Source: Carpediemonas membranifera (Eukaryota > Fornicata). From it: a stretch of 64,000 nt of DNA. The stretch is from NCBI GenBank assembly GCA_019828565.1, contig JAHDYR010000064.1, positions 124,001 to 188,000 of the forward strand, written 5' to 3'. Of the stretch, positions 1-8,563 are shown one piece after another (within the stretch, counting starts at the first letter, position 1; each line of letters starts with the position of its first letter). Both the position numbers and the translations under genes were made by a program. The notes beneath the pieces are model-generated. The model saw only the letters and a program-made list of their open reading frames with translations, did not search any database and was not told the DNA's origin.

Positions 1-458
1 TCAAGGTCATGCACCAAGATGCGCTAGACAAAGTGTCAGCAACGACACCTATCTCGTCCGACTATGTGTTGGTCAAGTACCCGAATGGACCGCCGTCCAA
101 GTTGGCGTCAGGATGGCGAGGGCCTATGAAGCTAGTGCGTCCTATCGTGAGGCAGAACCTCACGGTGGGCTATGTCGTCAAGGATGTCAACACAAAGAAG
201 GAGTTCCAAGTCGCCTCGGAGAGAGTTCGCGCCTTTATGGGTGAGTTGTCCGAGCAACGGGCTCAGGAACTCGCGGCAGTCACGCTCGGTGAATATCTGG
301 TCGAGTCCATACTAGAGTCGACGAGTGAGGCCAGGATGAGAGACAGGAAGTTCCGGGTTAGATGGCTGGGATATGAGCCGTCAGAGGACACATGGGAACC
401 ATATGGGAATGTCAAGGGTTGTGAAGCACTGGATGTATTCCTGGGAAGGGCCAAGTAA
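1..458 (+). mobile_element. 3' end of a Ty3/gypsy chromovirus pol (integrase tail plus chromodomain), cut by window edge
   Basis: The reading frame is open at the left edge and ends with TAA at 456-458. The first 70 or so residues resemble the integrase C-terminal GPF/GPY-type module, with the segment SGWRGPMKLV. The last 60 residues form a chromodomain, seen as YLVESIL, then FRVRWLGYEPSEDTWEPY and a following helix. Such chromodomains sit at the end of integrase in chromoviruses and steer insertion to chromatin marks. It differs clearly from the chromodomain of the complete element at 2252-6802, so it is a separate family. The rest of pol lies outside the window, so intactness cannot be judged. 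Confidence 0.8.
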
Positions 459-487
459 ATGGCGCCCAGAGAGAGTCACAATCTGAT

Positions 488-1816
488 TTATTCAATGGCA
501 CCAAGGCTGTCACCAAGCTCAAAGAAGATGCCGTCATGCTCCCAGCGCCGACGAACACGACGCCATAAGTTATGCTCGTTGAGATAACGAGTGACAGGCA
601 TGGTGCGGCAAAGATCCTGGGTCAGGAAGGTCAGTGACGGCAGCGGATAGCCCGAAAACTGGACGAGCAGGATGAACGACTCCTCCTGGCGGGCGTTCTC
701 GTAGAGCTCGATGTGCTCTTTGACCTCCACCACACCGTACGCGGCGGACGTGTCCGTGAGCTGGAGCGTGAACAGCTCCTTGTTCATGGCAAGCTCCATA
801 GCCGGGAGATGCTCAAGCCGGACACAGGTCCAATAGGCCCGAACGAAGTCGCGGGAGCGGGTGGCGGTCAGGCGCGAGGCACCGCGGTTCTCAGCCGCCA
901 TAAGCAGCGAGAACATGGCTGGGTGTCGGCCTGCCATCACCACGCGCTTGAGGAGGTCCACCACCACATCACGAGAGACCGTGGCACCCGGCTCTCGAGT
1001 GCGCTTCAGCGCCAGGAGGGCTCCCTCAGCTGTGGCGACGTGGTTTGTGGCAAACCGGTCGCTCGTCCCGCCCTGGACCAGAGCCGCGGCTACGGCGCGA
1101 GTGTCTTGGACACCCTCCATGGAGCGCTGGAGAGCGCACCCGATGGCCGTCACCTCCGCGAACCGACGAAGGATGTCGGCAGAGACGTAAGCAGCCGTGA
1201 CCTCGGTCATAGCGCTGCCGAAGAGCTTCCCGGTCTGAACTCGGTCGAGGAGGGCTGTGAAATTGACTTCGAAGCAGTTGGAGAAGCGAGCAGTGCTGAT
1301 CTCCGCAAAGGTGGTGCGGAAGGTCTCGACCTGACGCTGCTCGCGTGCCGGAAGAGGTTCGGCGGGCTCGGTCGGCTCGGCGACGGTCACAATAGCCCTA
1401 GGGGTTTCGACATTGGCGCGGTAGCGGGTCTGTCGGTGGAATGGGCGGACAGGGACCTCTACGACACGCTGGTTGAACTCAGCGCCCAGCTCACTCGTGC
1501 GGGTGATTGTGGTCTGAGCAGATTCGGGATGGCAGTCGGTGATGTGCCGTCCGGAGCGTCGAGGTCGGAGAACGGTGCGATCGGGAGCTGAACCAGCTTC
1601 TTGGTGCGAAATGGCATCACCATCGGTGTTCTCAGCGGTGTTTTCAGTGGATGGAGGCGTGTGAGAACCTTCAGTAGCTTCCTGGGAGCCGTCACCATTC
1701 AGCAGCTCGACATGCTTTCGCTTCAAGGCCTGAAGATCGGAGATGAGCACACCAGTAGGATTGGCCGTCATATACTGGTCGATTGCAGCAAAGAGTTCCT
1801 CCTCTACGTTTGTCAT
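488..1816 (-). CDS. Unrecognised 442-aa protein with chromo-like C-terminus, probably retroelement-associated
   Basis: I do not recognise the family. I chose the ATG at 1816, which gives an N-terminus MTNVEEELFAAIDQYM. The frame is open further upstream to 1936, but that part looks like non-coding sequence. The N-terminal third is low-complexity and polar, with a PRRSGR motif. The middle is predicted helical and alanine-rich. Residues of about 365-425 resemble a degenerate chromodomain: a strand like FILLVQFSGYPLPSLTFL followed by MPVTRYL, in the positions of the usual VKWKGYP and following helix. It converges tail to tail with the Ty3 pol fragment, 29 bp away. It may be an extra antisense ORF of that element or a domesticated derivative. 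A hairpin sits just upstream of the ATG. Confidence 0.5.
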   Translation of the reverse strand: MTNVEEELFAAIDQYMTANPTGVLISDLQALKRKHVELLNGDGSQEATEGSHTPPSTENTAENTDGDAISHQEAGSAPDRTVLRPRRSGRHITDCHPESAQTTITRTSELGAEFNQRVVEVPVRPFHRQTRYRANVETPRAIVTVAEPTEPAEPLPAREQRQVETFRTTFAEISTARFSNCFEVNFTALLDRVQTGKLFGSAMTEVTAAYVSADILRRFAEVTAIGCALQRSMEGVQDTRAVAAALVQGGTSDRFATNHVATAEGALLALKRTREPGATVSRDVVVDLLKRVVMAGRHPAMFSLLMAAENRGASRLTATRSRDFVRAYWTCVRLEHLPAMELAMNKELFTLQLTDTSAAYGVVEVKEHIELYENARQEESFILLVQFSGYPLPSLTFLTQDLCRTMPVTRYLNEHNLWRRVRRRWEHDGIFFELGDSLGAIE

Positions 1817-1827
1817 AGCGCCGTTTG

Positions 1828-1851
1828 AAATCTGGGAGGCGTCCCAGATTT
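1828..1851. repeat. Perfect 10-bp inverted repeat with 4-nt loop
   Basis: The arms AAATCTGGGA and TCCCAGATTT flank the loop GGCG. The hairpin lies 12-35 nt upstream of the ATG of the minus-strand ORF that starts at 1816. It could act in the 5' leader RNA or as a binding site. Confidence 0.6.
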
Positions 1852-2246
1852 GATTTACATGTATACATGAGTTATATAATCTCAGGAGGACACCCACCGC
1901 GCAAGTTACAGACGCTGAGCACGCCTGTATAGCCAATACTGGCCAAGGGACAGCCGTTCACGTATTCTCTCGCGCGTTTTATGCCGAGACGAGATCTCGA
2001 GGAAAAGGGGAAGAAAACACCTCCAAGAAGTGATAATGGACAAAGTTTATACGAAGAACGTGGTTTTGATGTTGGTTATTCATGATGGAGCTCGTATTCT
2101 GGGCACAAGAAGTCCGAGCGGAGACGAAGAGAAGAAAACTCCCGTATCTCGCCAAGGAAGCGGAATTGGAGCTAGTTAACTGCATTTTTGAAGCCTATGT
2201 AAGAAATAGCGGAAGAGGAGCACAAACCGCCAACTATTCCGAATCA
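1852..2246. other. Intergenic stretch between the 442-aa ORF and the Ty3 element
   Basis: The segment is A/T-richer than its surroundings, with TATA-like stretches near 1861-1880. I see no convincing gene or RNA. Small open frames here have no recognisable features. Confidence 0.4.
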
Positions 2247-2251
2247 AGCCG

Positions 2252-2294
2252 TGTAGTCTCGGTCAGAGAAATCAATCAAGTGCAGTTTACCACA
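2252..2294 (-). repeat. 3' LTR (43 bp) of the Ty3 element
   Basis: It is identical to 6760-6802. In element sense it starts TGTGGTAAACTGC and ends GACTACA. The preceding bases, 2295-2303, give the purine-rich AGGGGGCGA, a plausible polypurine tract for plus-strand priming that partly overlaps the TAG stop of pol at 2302-2304. The flanking plus-strand bases 2247-2251 are AGCCG. Confidence 0.85.
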
Positions 2295-2301
2295 TCGCCC
2301 C

Positions 2302-5300
2302 CTAGTGGCGAGAACGCCTAGCGTGTTGGACAAGGTAGTCCTGGCAGACCTTGTTGAAGTGGGCGTTTGAGTCACGATACTGGATAAACGCATCGTTGGT
2401 GAGGAGCTCAGTGATGGGTGCGTCTTGGTCCTCGTCGGCCTCGTAGCCGAGCCAACGCACCTGGCACATGGGCATGCCCGTGTCAGCGCGCTTGAACCAC
2501 TTGACGATGTGGTCGACGATCCCGTGGGGAGTGTCCTGGACGAAGTACTTGCGAGCTTCGTCGACCGTGAGGCGCTCCTGGAGCTTCGCCAGGCGACTGG
2601 CGTGCCTCTTGATAGTCTTGCCGGTGACAGGGTTCTCAAGGAGGTAGCCCTGGTCTTCGGTGGCGGCCCAAACCCGGTAGGGGCCACGCATCTTGAACTC
2701 GAGGCGAGGAACTGGGGCGTCGCGCTGCACGAGGACCCAGTCGCCGGGAGAAAGCTGGGAAGCGAGAGTGGGATAGAACCTGTCTTTCACCCCCTTCCTG
2801 GTGAGCTGAGCAGCTTTGATTGCAGCCATGGTGTGGATGGCACGGTCCATGGTCTCTTGGCTGACGCTCGATGTATCTGGGGCAGTCCTGGGCCCGTTCT
2901 TGACCTGGTGGTGGATGAGAGCCGCTGAAAAGGCGGCCTCGTGAGGCGTACGGCCACCGAGAGCAGCCGAAGGCGTAGAGTTGATGTTCAGCTCCGTCTG
3001 TTGCATGACGCTGCGCCATGTATGACGATTGTTGCCGTCGATCAGTGTAGAGATGCCAACACGTAGATGCCGGTTGATCTCACGGTTCTGGCGCTCAACA
3101 AGTCCGTTTGCTTCGTGTCGAAGAGGAGTAGTGTTATGGTGTACGATACCATACTGTGAGCAGAACTTAGAGAACTCGTGGTTGCAGAACTCCGATCCTG
3201 AATCGGTTTGAATAATGTCTGGGCATGCAAGTCTGGAGATGATGACGTCTTTGACCTGGTCAATAATTTCTCGCGGCTCCTTAGTGCGCAGGGGTATGAT
3301 TCGCGTGAGGCGAGTGCCAACATCGATGCATGTGAGGATGTATTTGAAGCCTTGGTCGGCCGGGTCGATAGGGCCTATGAGGTCCATGTGGACGACACAG
3401 AGCGGCGGTGCTGTCTGGATCATGCCTGGCGTGAACTGCACGTTCGTTCTGTTGGTCTGCTTAGCGCAGGTGACGCAATTCGTGACGTAACGTGAGACGT
3501 CCTCCCTGGCCCCGGGCCAAGAAAGTTCAGCGACATCTAGAAGGCGGAGCGTCGTCTCGACACCCGCGTGGTGTCTGTTATGGACGAAGAGGAAGCGCTC
3601 TTTCTTGAGCTGCTCGGGAAGGGACTCCATTAGTAGGGTCGGCACGCGCGAAAGGCCATCGGCCGCTGTGTTAGCGCAGCCGTCGACATGTACGAGCTCC
3701 GTGATGCTGTACTGGGCAACCTCCAGTGCCCAGCGGGCGACCTTTGGGGTCTCGGACCGGGCCATGAATGTGAGGTTGCGACTGTCGGTATGTAGTATGA
3801 TGTTCGAGCCCGCAAGGATTGAGCGAAAGCGCGACAGCGTGGACACGATGGCGAACATCTCCTGCTCGACGGTGGTCCATCGGGCCTCCGTATCAGAGAG
3901 CTTCTTGCTGTAAAAGGCGATCGGCCCCTTATCCTGGATAATTGAGGCGCCGATGCCCACGTTAGATGCGTCGGTATACACGTGGACGGGCTTGTCGGGC
4001 TGAAAGTGAGCGAGCTCAACTGCGTTGGCCGCTGCGGCCTTGAGGATCGACAATGAATTAGAGGCGTCATCGCTGGAGACGTGCTTCTTAGACGCGAGGT
4101 CCTGTAGGGGACGCGCCTTCTCAACGAAGTTGGGAATGAACTGGCGAATAAAGGAAAAGACACCCACGACATGCTTCGCGTCCTTGGAGGACTGCGGCAC
4201 GGGAAGGTCGGTGATGCCTTGTAGGCGCTTCGGGTCGATGCGGACCCCACTCCCTGAGACAATAAAGCCTAGGTATTCCACTTCCGAGGCCCCGATGATA
4301 GACTTGGTGGGTGACAGCCTAATGTTGGCTTCCGCGAGGGCGGCAAACAGCGACTCGACCTGGCCGAGCAACTCTTCTTCAGACGAAGCGTAGAGTAGAA
4401 TGTCGTCCACGAAGACCAAGCAGTGTGGAATGGGCTTCAGAAGGGTCTCCATGCGGGCCTGAAAGACCATGGGGCCATTGGTAACCCCAAACGGCAGCCG
4501 TGTGAACTGGAGGGTCTGACCTTGGTGGCTAAATGCCGTATACTTTCGGGAGGAGTCAGCCAAGGAGAGCTGAAAGAACCCAGATGTCAGGTCGAACTTC
4601 GCAAAGTGGGTCGCCCCTCGGACTTGCTCGAACAGTTCATCAGGACTGGGCATGCGATGCCATTCAGCCGTTGTCGCCTCATTGAGCTCTCTGAAGTCGA
4701 TGCAGAGTCTGTAAGGCGGGTCCGCACTGGGTTTCGGGACCATGAGGATAGGGCTCAGCCATCCTTCGTCCGTTGTGACTGTCGCGAGGATCCCAGCAGT
4801 AATCATCTGCGTGATGTAGAACGCTGCTGCAGCAGTGTGGGCAGCACTGCGAAGGCGTCGAACGGTCCTCACAGGGACGGCACTCTCGCGGATATGGATC
4901 TCGTACGGCGGAAGCTTGGCCGGCTCCTTGCCCAGCGGGCCAAAGATAAAGGCGAACGTCCCCAGCAAGAGCAGGAACTTGGCTCGTATGTCGCCAACCA
5001 CTCTGTCATGGACTTGTGGAAGGACCGCCGTCTCGTCGGGTGTAAAGAGATTAAGCATCTCTGAGGTGTTGGAGACGTCATGGAGGTGAGGAGGCTCCTC
5101 GGCGGTTACGGCGTTCGGCCCGAAATCCATTCCGGTGCGGCGGAGGAGGCTCTTCCCCAGGAGGCATGCGACGGGGAAGGTGTCGACAATGTGGGCTGTG
5201 ATGGTGATGGTCGTGGGGATCGGGAAGTAGTTCGGATCTATGAGGCGGAGCCTAAACGGCTCGGAGGGCTGCGCCTCGAGGGCTGTTGGTCCCTCGATGG

Positions 5301-5499
5301 CGTTGAGGACTACTGGGGAAGCCTTAGATTGCTTGATGCCCAGATACTGCGCGGCGTCCTTACGGATGATGAAGGGGAGTTGCTTGCCGCCGGTGTCCAT
5401 GTCCGCGACAATAGGCTTGCCTTCAACCTCGACGAGAGTGAGATAGTCGTCGCAGTCGGGGGGGATCTCCGTGGCTATGGGTGCCTGCGGGGACTGCAT
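2302..5499 (-). CDS. pol: Ty3/gypsy Pol: protease, reverse transcriptase, RNase H, integrase, chromodomain
   Basis: The domain order is classic for a chromovirus. The aspartic protease has the DMDTGG active site near residue 35. Reverse transcriptase shows LCIDFRELNEA, FAKFDLTSGF and the catalytic VFVDDILLY (about residues 265-375). RNase H begins VHVYTDASNVG (about 510) and contains HTDSRN. Integrase has an HHCC zinc domain (HHAGV..., CVTC, about 650-690), then the DDE residues in HMDLIG, QTDSGSEF and ANGLVERQNRE. A C-terminal chromodomain contains CQVRWLGYEADEDQDA. The frame is open upstream of the first ATG into the end of gag, so pol is probably expressed as Gag-Pol by a +1 shift rather than from ATG 5499. 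No internal stop is present. Confidence 0.92.
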   Translation of the reverse strand: MQSPQAPIATEIPPDCDDYLTLVEVEGKPIVADMDTGGKQLPFIIRKDAAQYLGIKQSKASPVVLNAIEGPTALEAQPSEPFRLRLIDPNYFPIPTTITITAHIVDTFPVACLLGKSLLRRTGMDFGPNAVTAEEPPHLHDVSNTSEMLNLFTPDETAVLPQVHDRVVGDIRAKFLLLLGTFAFIFGPLGKEPAKLPPYEIHIRESAVPVRTVRRLRSAAHTAAAAFYITQMITAGILATVTTDEGWLSPILMVPKPSADPPYRLCIDFRELNEATTAEWHRMPSPDELFEQVRGATHFAKFDLTSGFFQLSLADSSRKYTAFSHQGQTLQFTRLPFGVTNGPMVFQARMETLLKPIPHCLVFVDDILLYASSEEELLGQVESLFAALAEANIRLSPTKSIIGASEVEYLGFIVSGSGVRIDPKRLQGITDLPVPQSSKDAKHVVGVFSFIRQFIPNFVEKARPLQDLASKKHVSSDDASNSLSILKAAAANAVELAHFQPDKPVHVYTDASNVGIGASIIQDKGPIAFYSKKLSDTEARWTTVEQEMFAIVSTLSRFRSILAGSNIILHTDSRNLTFMARSETPKVARWALEVAQYSITELVHVDGCANTAADGLSRVPTLLMESLPEQLKKERFLFVHNRHHAGVETTLRLLDVAELSWPGAREDVSRYVTNCVTCAKQTNRTNVQFTPGMIQTAPPLCVVHMDLIGPIDPADQGFKYILTCIDVGTRLTRIIPLRTKEPREIIDQVKDVIISRLACPDIIQTDSGSEFCNHEFSKFCSQYGIVHHNTTPLRHEANGLVERQNREINRHLRVGISTLIDGNNRHTWRSVMQQTELNINSTPSAALGGRTPHEAAFSAALIHHQVKNGPRTAPDTSSVSQETMDRAIHTMAAIKAAQLTRKGVKDRFYPTLASQLSPGDWVLVQRDAPVPRLEFKMRGPYRVWAATEDQGYLLENPVTGKTIKRHASRLAKLQERLTVDEARKYFVQDTPHGIVDHIVKWFKRADTGMPMCQVRWLGYEADEDQDAPITELLTNDAFIQYRDSNAHFNKVCQDYLVQHARRSRH

Positions 5500-5575
5500 G
5501 AGTAGAGTCGTGCCCTGGGCGAGCTCCTTAAGCTTGCGTTCGTCGCGAATGCGCAGGGCCTCCTTGTGCTTGGTC

Positions 5576-6739
5576 TTATGCTTCTCGCTTGCTCTGAGGG
5601 AGGTGGATAAGTACTTGCTTGTCTGTTATCTTAGACGGGTCGGACGTGAGCTGCTTTAGGACCTCGCAGTCAGCGTTCGAGTGGCCACGCGTGAAGTGCC
5701 AGTCGCATGCTTTGTGCTTTGTCTCACGAGAGGCGTGAGGCTTCTCCTGCCTCTGAGGCTGGTGGTGCGGAGTGGCATCTTTGCTCTTAGAGGCGCCTGG
5801 CGTCTCTTCATGGTCGATGGTTGTGGCAGTAGTGACGTAGAATCGGTCATACTTACGGATCGACGTGTCAGCCTCGACCAGGGCGGTCCGGGCCGTTGCG
5901 ATAAGGTCGGTGAGTGTAGTGTCCTCTGAGGCTATGAGGTTGGACGATCCCTCGCCGAAGACTAGGGCACGACTCTCGGCGTTAGGGAAGTTCAGCCCAT
6001 TCATGAGGGTCTGCTTCAGGTCTCGCTGCACGTTCGAGTCGGCCCTATCTTCGTCCACAAGTGCCAGCCCGGCGATTCTGTCGTACTGCGCGACGTAGGC
6101 CAGCGCAGAGGCGATGGTGCTCGTCCTCGATGTCCCAACCACCACCTTGGGTAGAGCGCGGAGGTGGGATAGGCTCTCTTGCGTATGGGTGTGTAACACC
6201 AGCCTCATGTATGCTAGGGTGTTGTTCGCCTGTAGGGTGAGGGCTTCGATCCGCTTAGTGGTGTCGAGGAGCTTGGCGGGTCCTTCAGTCTTGACCGCTG
6301 CGGCCAGAGTAGAGGATTGAGCGAGGAGAGCGATCTTGTTCTTCCGGTGTTCAGCCACGTCTGCATTCGTATAACCAGCGGCTAGCATCTCGGCGATGAG
6401 GTCGTCTAATATCCGAACCTCGCGCTCAGTGGCGGCGAGCTTGTGCTCACTCTCGGATTGTGACACGGCCTGGCGGTGTCTAACTAGGTAAGGTTGCGTC
6501 TCGCTCGCAAGGTAGTCGAGGAATTGGTCGCTCGACACGAACTTGTGCTTAGTGCCATCAATGGCTTCATAAGTGTAGCTCGCAGTGATCAGAGTTTGGA
6601 GCATGCTGCGAACCTCTTCTCTGCTTAGGTAGGATACCAGTAAGTCGGGTTTCTCCCTTGATCGTAGAGTACCCTTGTAGTCGTCGATAAAATTCGACCA
6701 CGAGACGATACTTCGTCCCGGCGATGTAATTTGACTCAT
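5576..6739 (-). CDS. gag: Ty3/gypsy Gag with variant zinc knuckle
   Basis: This is the structural capsid/nucleocapsid protein. I chose the ATG at 6739 (MSQITSPGRS, 387 aa) because it follows the 5' LTR by 20 nt; the open frame runs back through the LTR to 6904. The central part is helical. Near the C-terminus the motif CDWHFTRGHSNADC reads C-x2-H-x4-H-x4-C. This is a CHHC form of the usual retroviral CCHC knuckle, with the second cysteine replaced by histidine. Basic residues (PQRQEKPHASRETKHK) precede it. The frame ends with GCA TAA at 5581-5576, and pol is read in the frame one base downstream, consistent with +1 frameshifting at or near the stop. Confidence 0.82.
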   Translation of the reverse strand: MSQITSPGRSIVSWSNFIDDYKGTLRSREKPDLLVSYLSREEVRSMLQTLITASYTYEAIDGTKHKFVSSDQFLDYLASETQPYLVRHRQAVSQSESEHKLAATEREVRILDDLIAEMLAAGYTNADVAEHRKNKIALLAQSSTLAAAVKTEGPAKLLDTTKRIEALTLQANNTLAYMRLVLHTHTQESLSHLRALPKVVVGTSRTSTIASALAYVAQYDRIAGLALVDEDRADSNVQRDLKQTLMNGLNFPNAESRALVFGEGSSNLIASEDTTLTDLIATARTALVEADTSIRKYDRFYVTTATTIDHEETPGASKSKDATPHHQPQRQEKPHASRETKHKACDWHFTRGHSNADCEVLKQLTSDPSKITDKQVLIHLPQSKREA

Positions 6740-6759
6740 ATATGGACTGTAGAAGCTTC
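6740..6759 (-). promoter_or_regulatory. 20-nt leader of the Ty3 element, candidate primer-binding site
   Basis: The whole leader between the 5' LTR and the gag ATG is only 20 nt. It lacks the TGG start of a normal tRNA-3'-end primer site. Ten bases (6744-6753, GGACTGTAGA on the plus strand) are identical to the anticodon region of the tRNA-Tyr gene at 13157-13166. The element RNA is therefore complementary to tRNA-Tyr up to position 38. Priming by a 5' half-tRNA is inference. Confidence 0.4.
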
Positions 6760-6802
6760 TGTAGTCTCGGTCAGAGAAATCAATCAAGTGCAGTTTACCA
6801 CA
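6760..6802 (-). repeat. 5' LTR (43 bp) of the Ty3 element
   Basis: It is an exact copy of 2252-2294 with TG/CA ends. It is followed on the plus strand by the target duplication AGCCG (6803-6807). It must contain or lie beside the promoter; the octamer TAAACTGC lies within it in the sense direction, about 50 nt upstream of the gag ATG. Confidence 0.85.
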
Positions 6803-6807
6803 AGCCG

Positions 6808-8243
6808 AATGCATGACATAACCTGCACGGTTTGATGCAATCAGACAGAACACTGGTATGTATCGACTACTAGGAGGGGCAGGATCCCCAGGTAAGATAC
6901 CCATGACACAGCGCGCTTATTTAGTGGTACCACGAGTCTTTTCGAATCTGTAGAATCTTTGCGCAATCTAGAAAATCTTTAGAGAATTTCCGTGGGTGGA
7001 CTCCACGCCGGGCGATGGCTTAGGACGCTATGTCGTCAGCCTAGTCAACGGATACTATCCGGCGTACACGCAAGTCCCGTGTGCGCGACGGTCAGCCCTC
7101 TAAGTTGAACTTAGTTGGCATCCCCGGATCACTGGTCATTCCCCAGCGATCGACGGTTATAGGGTCAGCACTCTTGGGCTGTTCCCCCAAGACCTGATTA
7201 ACAATGGTATCCTTTTCGTGATGCTCTTAACAGAGCATGGGGGGGAAGTGTCAGCCATTTATATATGAGATACGTATTTGATACGGTCTTGATCCGTCCA
7301 GCTCGACACCCTTGTGTCGAGCTCTCTTTGTAAAGTCTTTTTCCTTAGTGATCACAACGGGATTTTCACGAAACGCGATCAGTGCAATTGCGACAGCTGG
7401 GAGCTGAAAAGCGGAAGATATGCCTGTAACAAGGATCTATAACACCTCCTGAAGTTAGACTGCTGATAGCTAGTCTCGTTGTCGAGTTCTGAGCTTGCAC
7501 AAAAAAGTTGAATCTGAATTTCACGGTCAATATTGACCTAGATCGCGAAAGTGAAGGTGTAAGAAAAGGCTAACTCACCAACGAGAGCAGCTAGAGGAAA
7601 ATGGTAAAGGGTTTTGCAATCTGCATCCCCTGAGGAGTTCAGTTTCACACAGATGAGGATTTGAGAAAGCTCCCCTTTCACAACGTCTTTGGGCACCTTC
7701 GACGGCATCGATAATGATGAAGCATACCATTAGCCCTTATAGTCTATGATACACATCTACTGTTGGCGAAATGTTCTGCAATGTTGTCATCGACGAGATA
7801 TGGTACCACATTTTTTATATCTCAAGATTGATGAAGTGCCCCATCTAGCCGAGCATATCCGGGTGCTGTATGAAGGTCATATAGCACCCCAGTATGGTTG
7901 GTTAGTTGGGGCACTTCACCAATCCCGAGATCGTGTGATTGAATCAATAGAACCCAGCGACTGTGACATCGCTGAGAGCTGAAACCAAGAGAGGATGTAA
8001 AACAGTAGTACTGAGCTTGCTTACAGACCAGCTTGTCATGTCGACCACTTTTCACCAACTACATAAAATGCGTTTCCCTATTTACTCGCCGATGAGCAAA
8101 ATAATGCTCGACAACGATGTAAGATATGCGTTATTCATCTATAAAGCACCTGCTGTTGTATTTAAATCGGCTTCAGGGGTTCTAGTTTCGGATATCGCCA
8201 TTTTCACTTCCTCACGACTTCCTCAGGCATCGAAACCCCGTTT
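6808..8243. other. Gene-poor region between two retroelements
   Basis: About 1.4 kb with no supportable coding gene. It contains a near-perfect 113-bp palindrome (separate entry) and some A/T-rich patches. Short frames inside the palindrome on both strands merely reflect its symmetry. I checked for tRNA- or LTR-like structures and found none I can support. Confidence 0.4.
7819..7931. repeat. 113-bp imperfect palindrome (foldback hairpin)
   Basis: The left arm (from ATCTC at 7819) and right arm (to GAGAT at 7931) pair about a centre at 7875 with no insertions or deletions. Paired blocks include TGAAGTGCCCC/GGGGCACTTCA and GGGTGCT/AGCACCC. Mismatches are scattered and mostly compatible with G:U pairing. 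It may be a foldback or MITE-like remnant, or a hairpin RNA precursor. Confidence 0.75.
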
Positions 8244-8483
8244 TTAACAGTATGGAAGCAGATCTACTGTCTCTCGGACGTTGCCGCCGGCAGTAAATGC
8301 GTCTTGAAGCTGTTGAACGGTGGCTTTGAGCTCTGCGATCTCTTGGGCGGCGTCTCCCATCTGTTTCAGTTCGCTCTTGAACAACTGAACCGCCCTTATG
8401 AGACGCACGATCCCGTCTTTGAGATCGTATCGAATCATCCTCGACCTCTCGCGCCGAAGTTTTGGCTCCGCTGGCCTTGCCAC
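8244..8483 (-). CDS. Small hypothetical ORF abutting the DIRS-type element (weak)
   Basis: A 79-codon frame begins with GTG at 8483, exactly at the left end of the tyrosine-recombinase element, and has an internal ATG near 8436. The product is mostly helical with heptad-like spacing (segment QEIAELKATVQQLQDAF). It could be the 3' fragment of a gene cut by the insertion, since the frame runs out of the element edge without its own clear start. No family is recognised. Confidence 0.3.
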   Translation of the reverse strand: MARPAEPKLRRERSRMIRYDLKDGIVRLIRAVQLFKSELKQMGDAAQEIAELKATVQQLQDAFTAGGNVRETVDLLPYC

Positions 8484-8520
8484 GACTTGCAGTCGACTAC
8501 GGTCGAAGTCTCCAATTGAT
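8484..8520 (-). repeat. B2 split direct repeat (37 bp)
   Basis: It is identical to 8799-8835, beginning GACTTGCAGTCGACTACGG on the plus strand. It forms the outer end of the tyrosine-recombinase element. Confidence 0.85.
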
Positions 8521-8563
8521 TAGATCAAATTTATACCCGAGATTGATGGGAAACATGCTCTGA

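Larger units (their letters stand above)
2252..6802 (-). mobile_element. Complete Ty3/gypsy LTR retrotransposon with 43-bp LTRs
   Basis: A 4551-bp element is read right to left as LTR, 20-nt leader, gag, pol, LTR. The two LTRs (2252-2294 and 6760-6802) are identical over 43 bp. In element sense they begin TG and end CA, as LTRs should. The 5-bp sequence AGCCG flanks both ends (2247-2251 and 6803-6807), matching the 5-bp target duplication usual for Ty3-type integrases. A purine-rich tract, AGGGGGCGA, abuts the 3' LTR and overlaps the pol stop codon. Gag and pol are open throughout. Identical LTRs and intact frames indicate a recent insertion. LTRs of this family type are normally hundreds of bases long, so 43 bp is exceptional. 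Confidence 0.9.

Noticed and set aside
7746-8058. Two 78-codon frames on opposite strands with similar peptides
   Set aside because: Their similarity is explained by the palindrome at 7819-7931, not by coding function.
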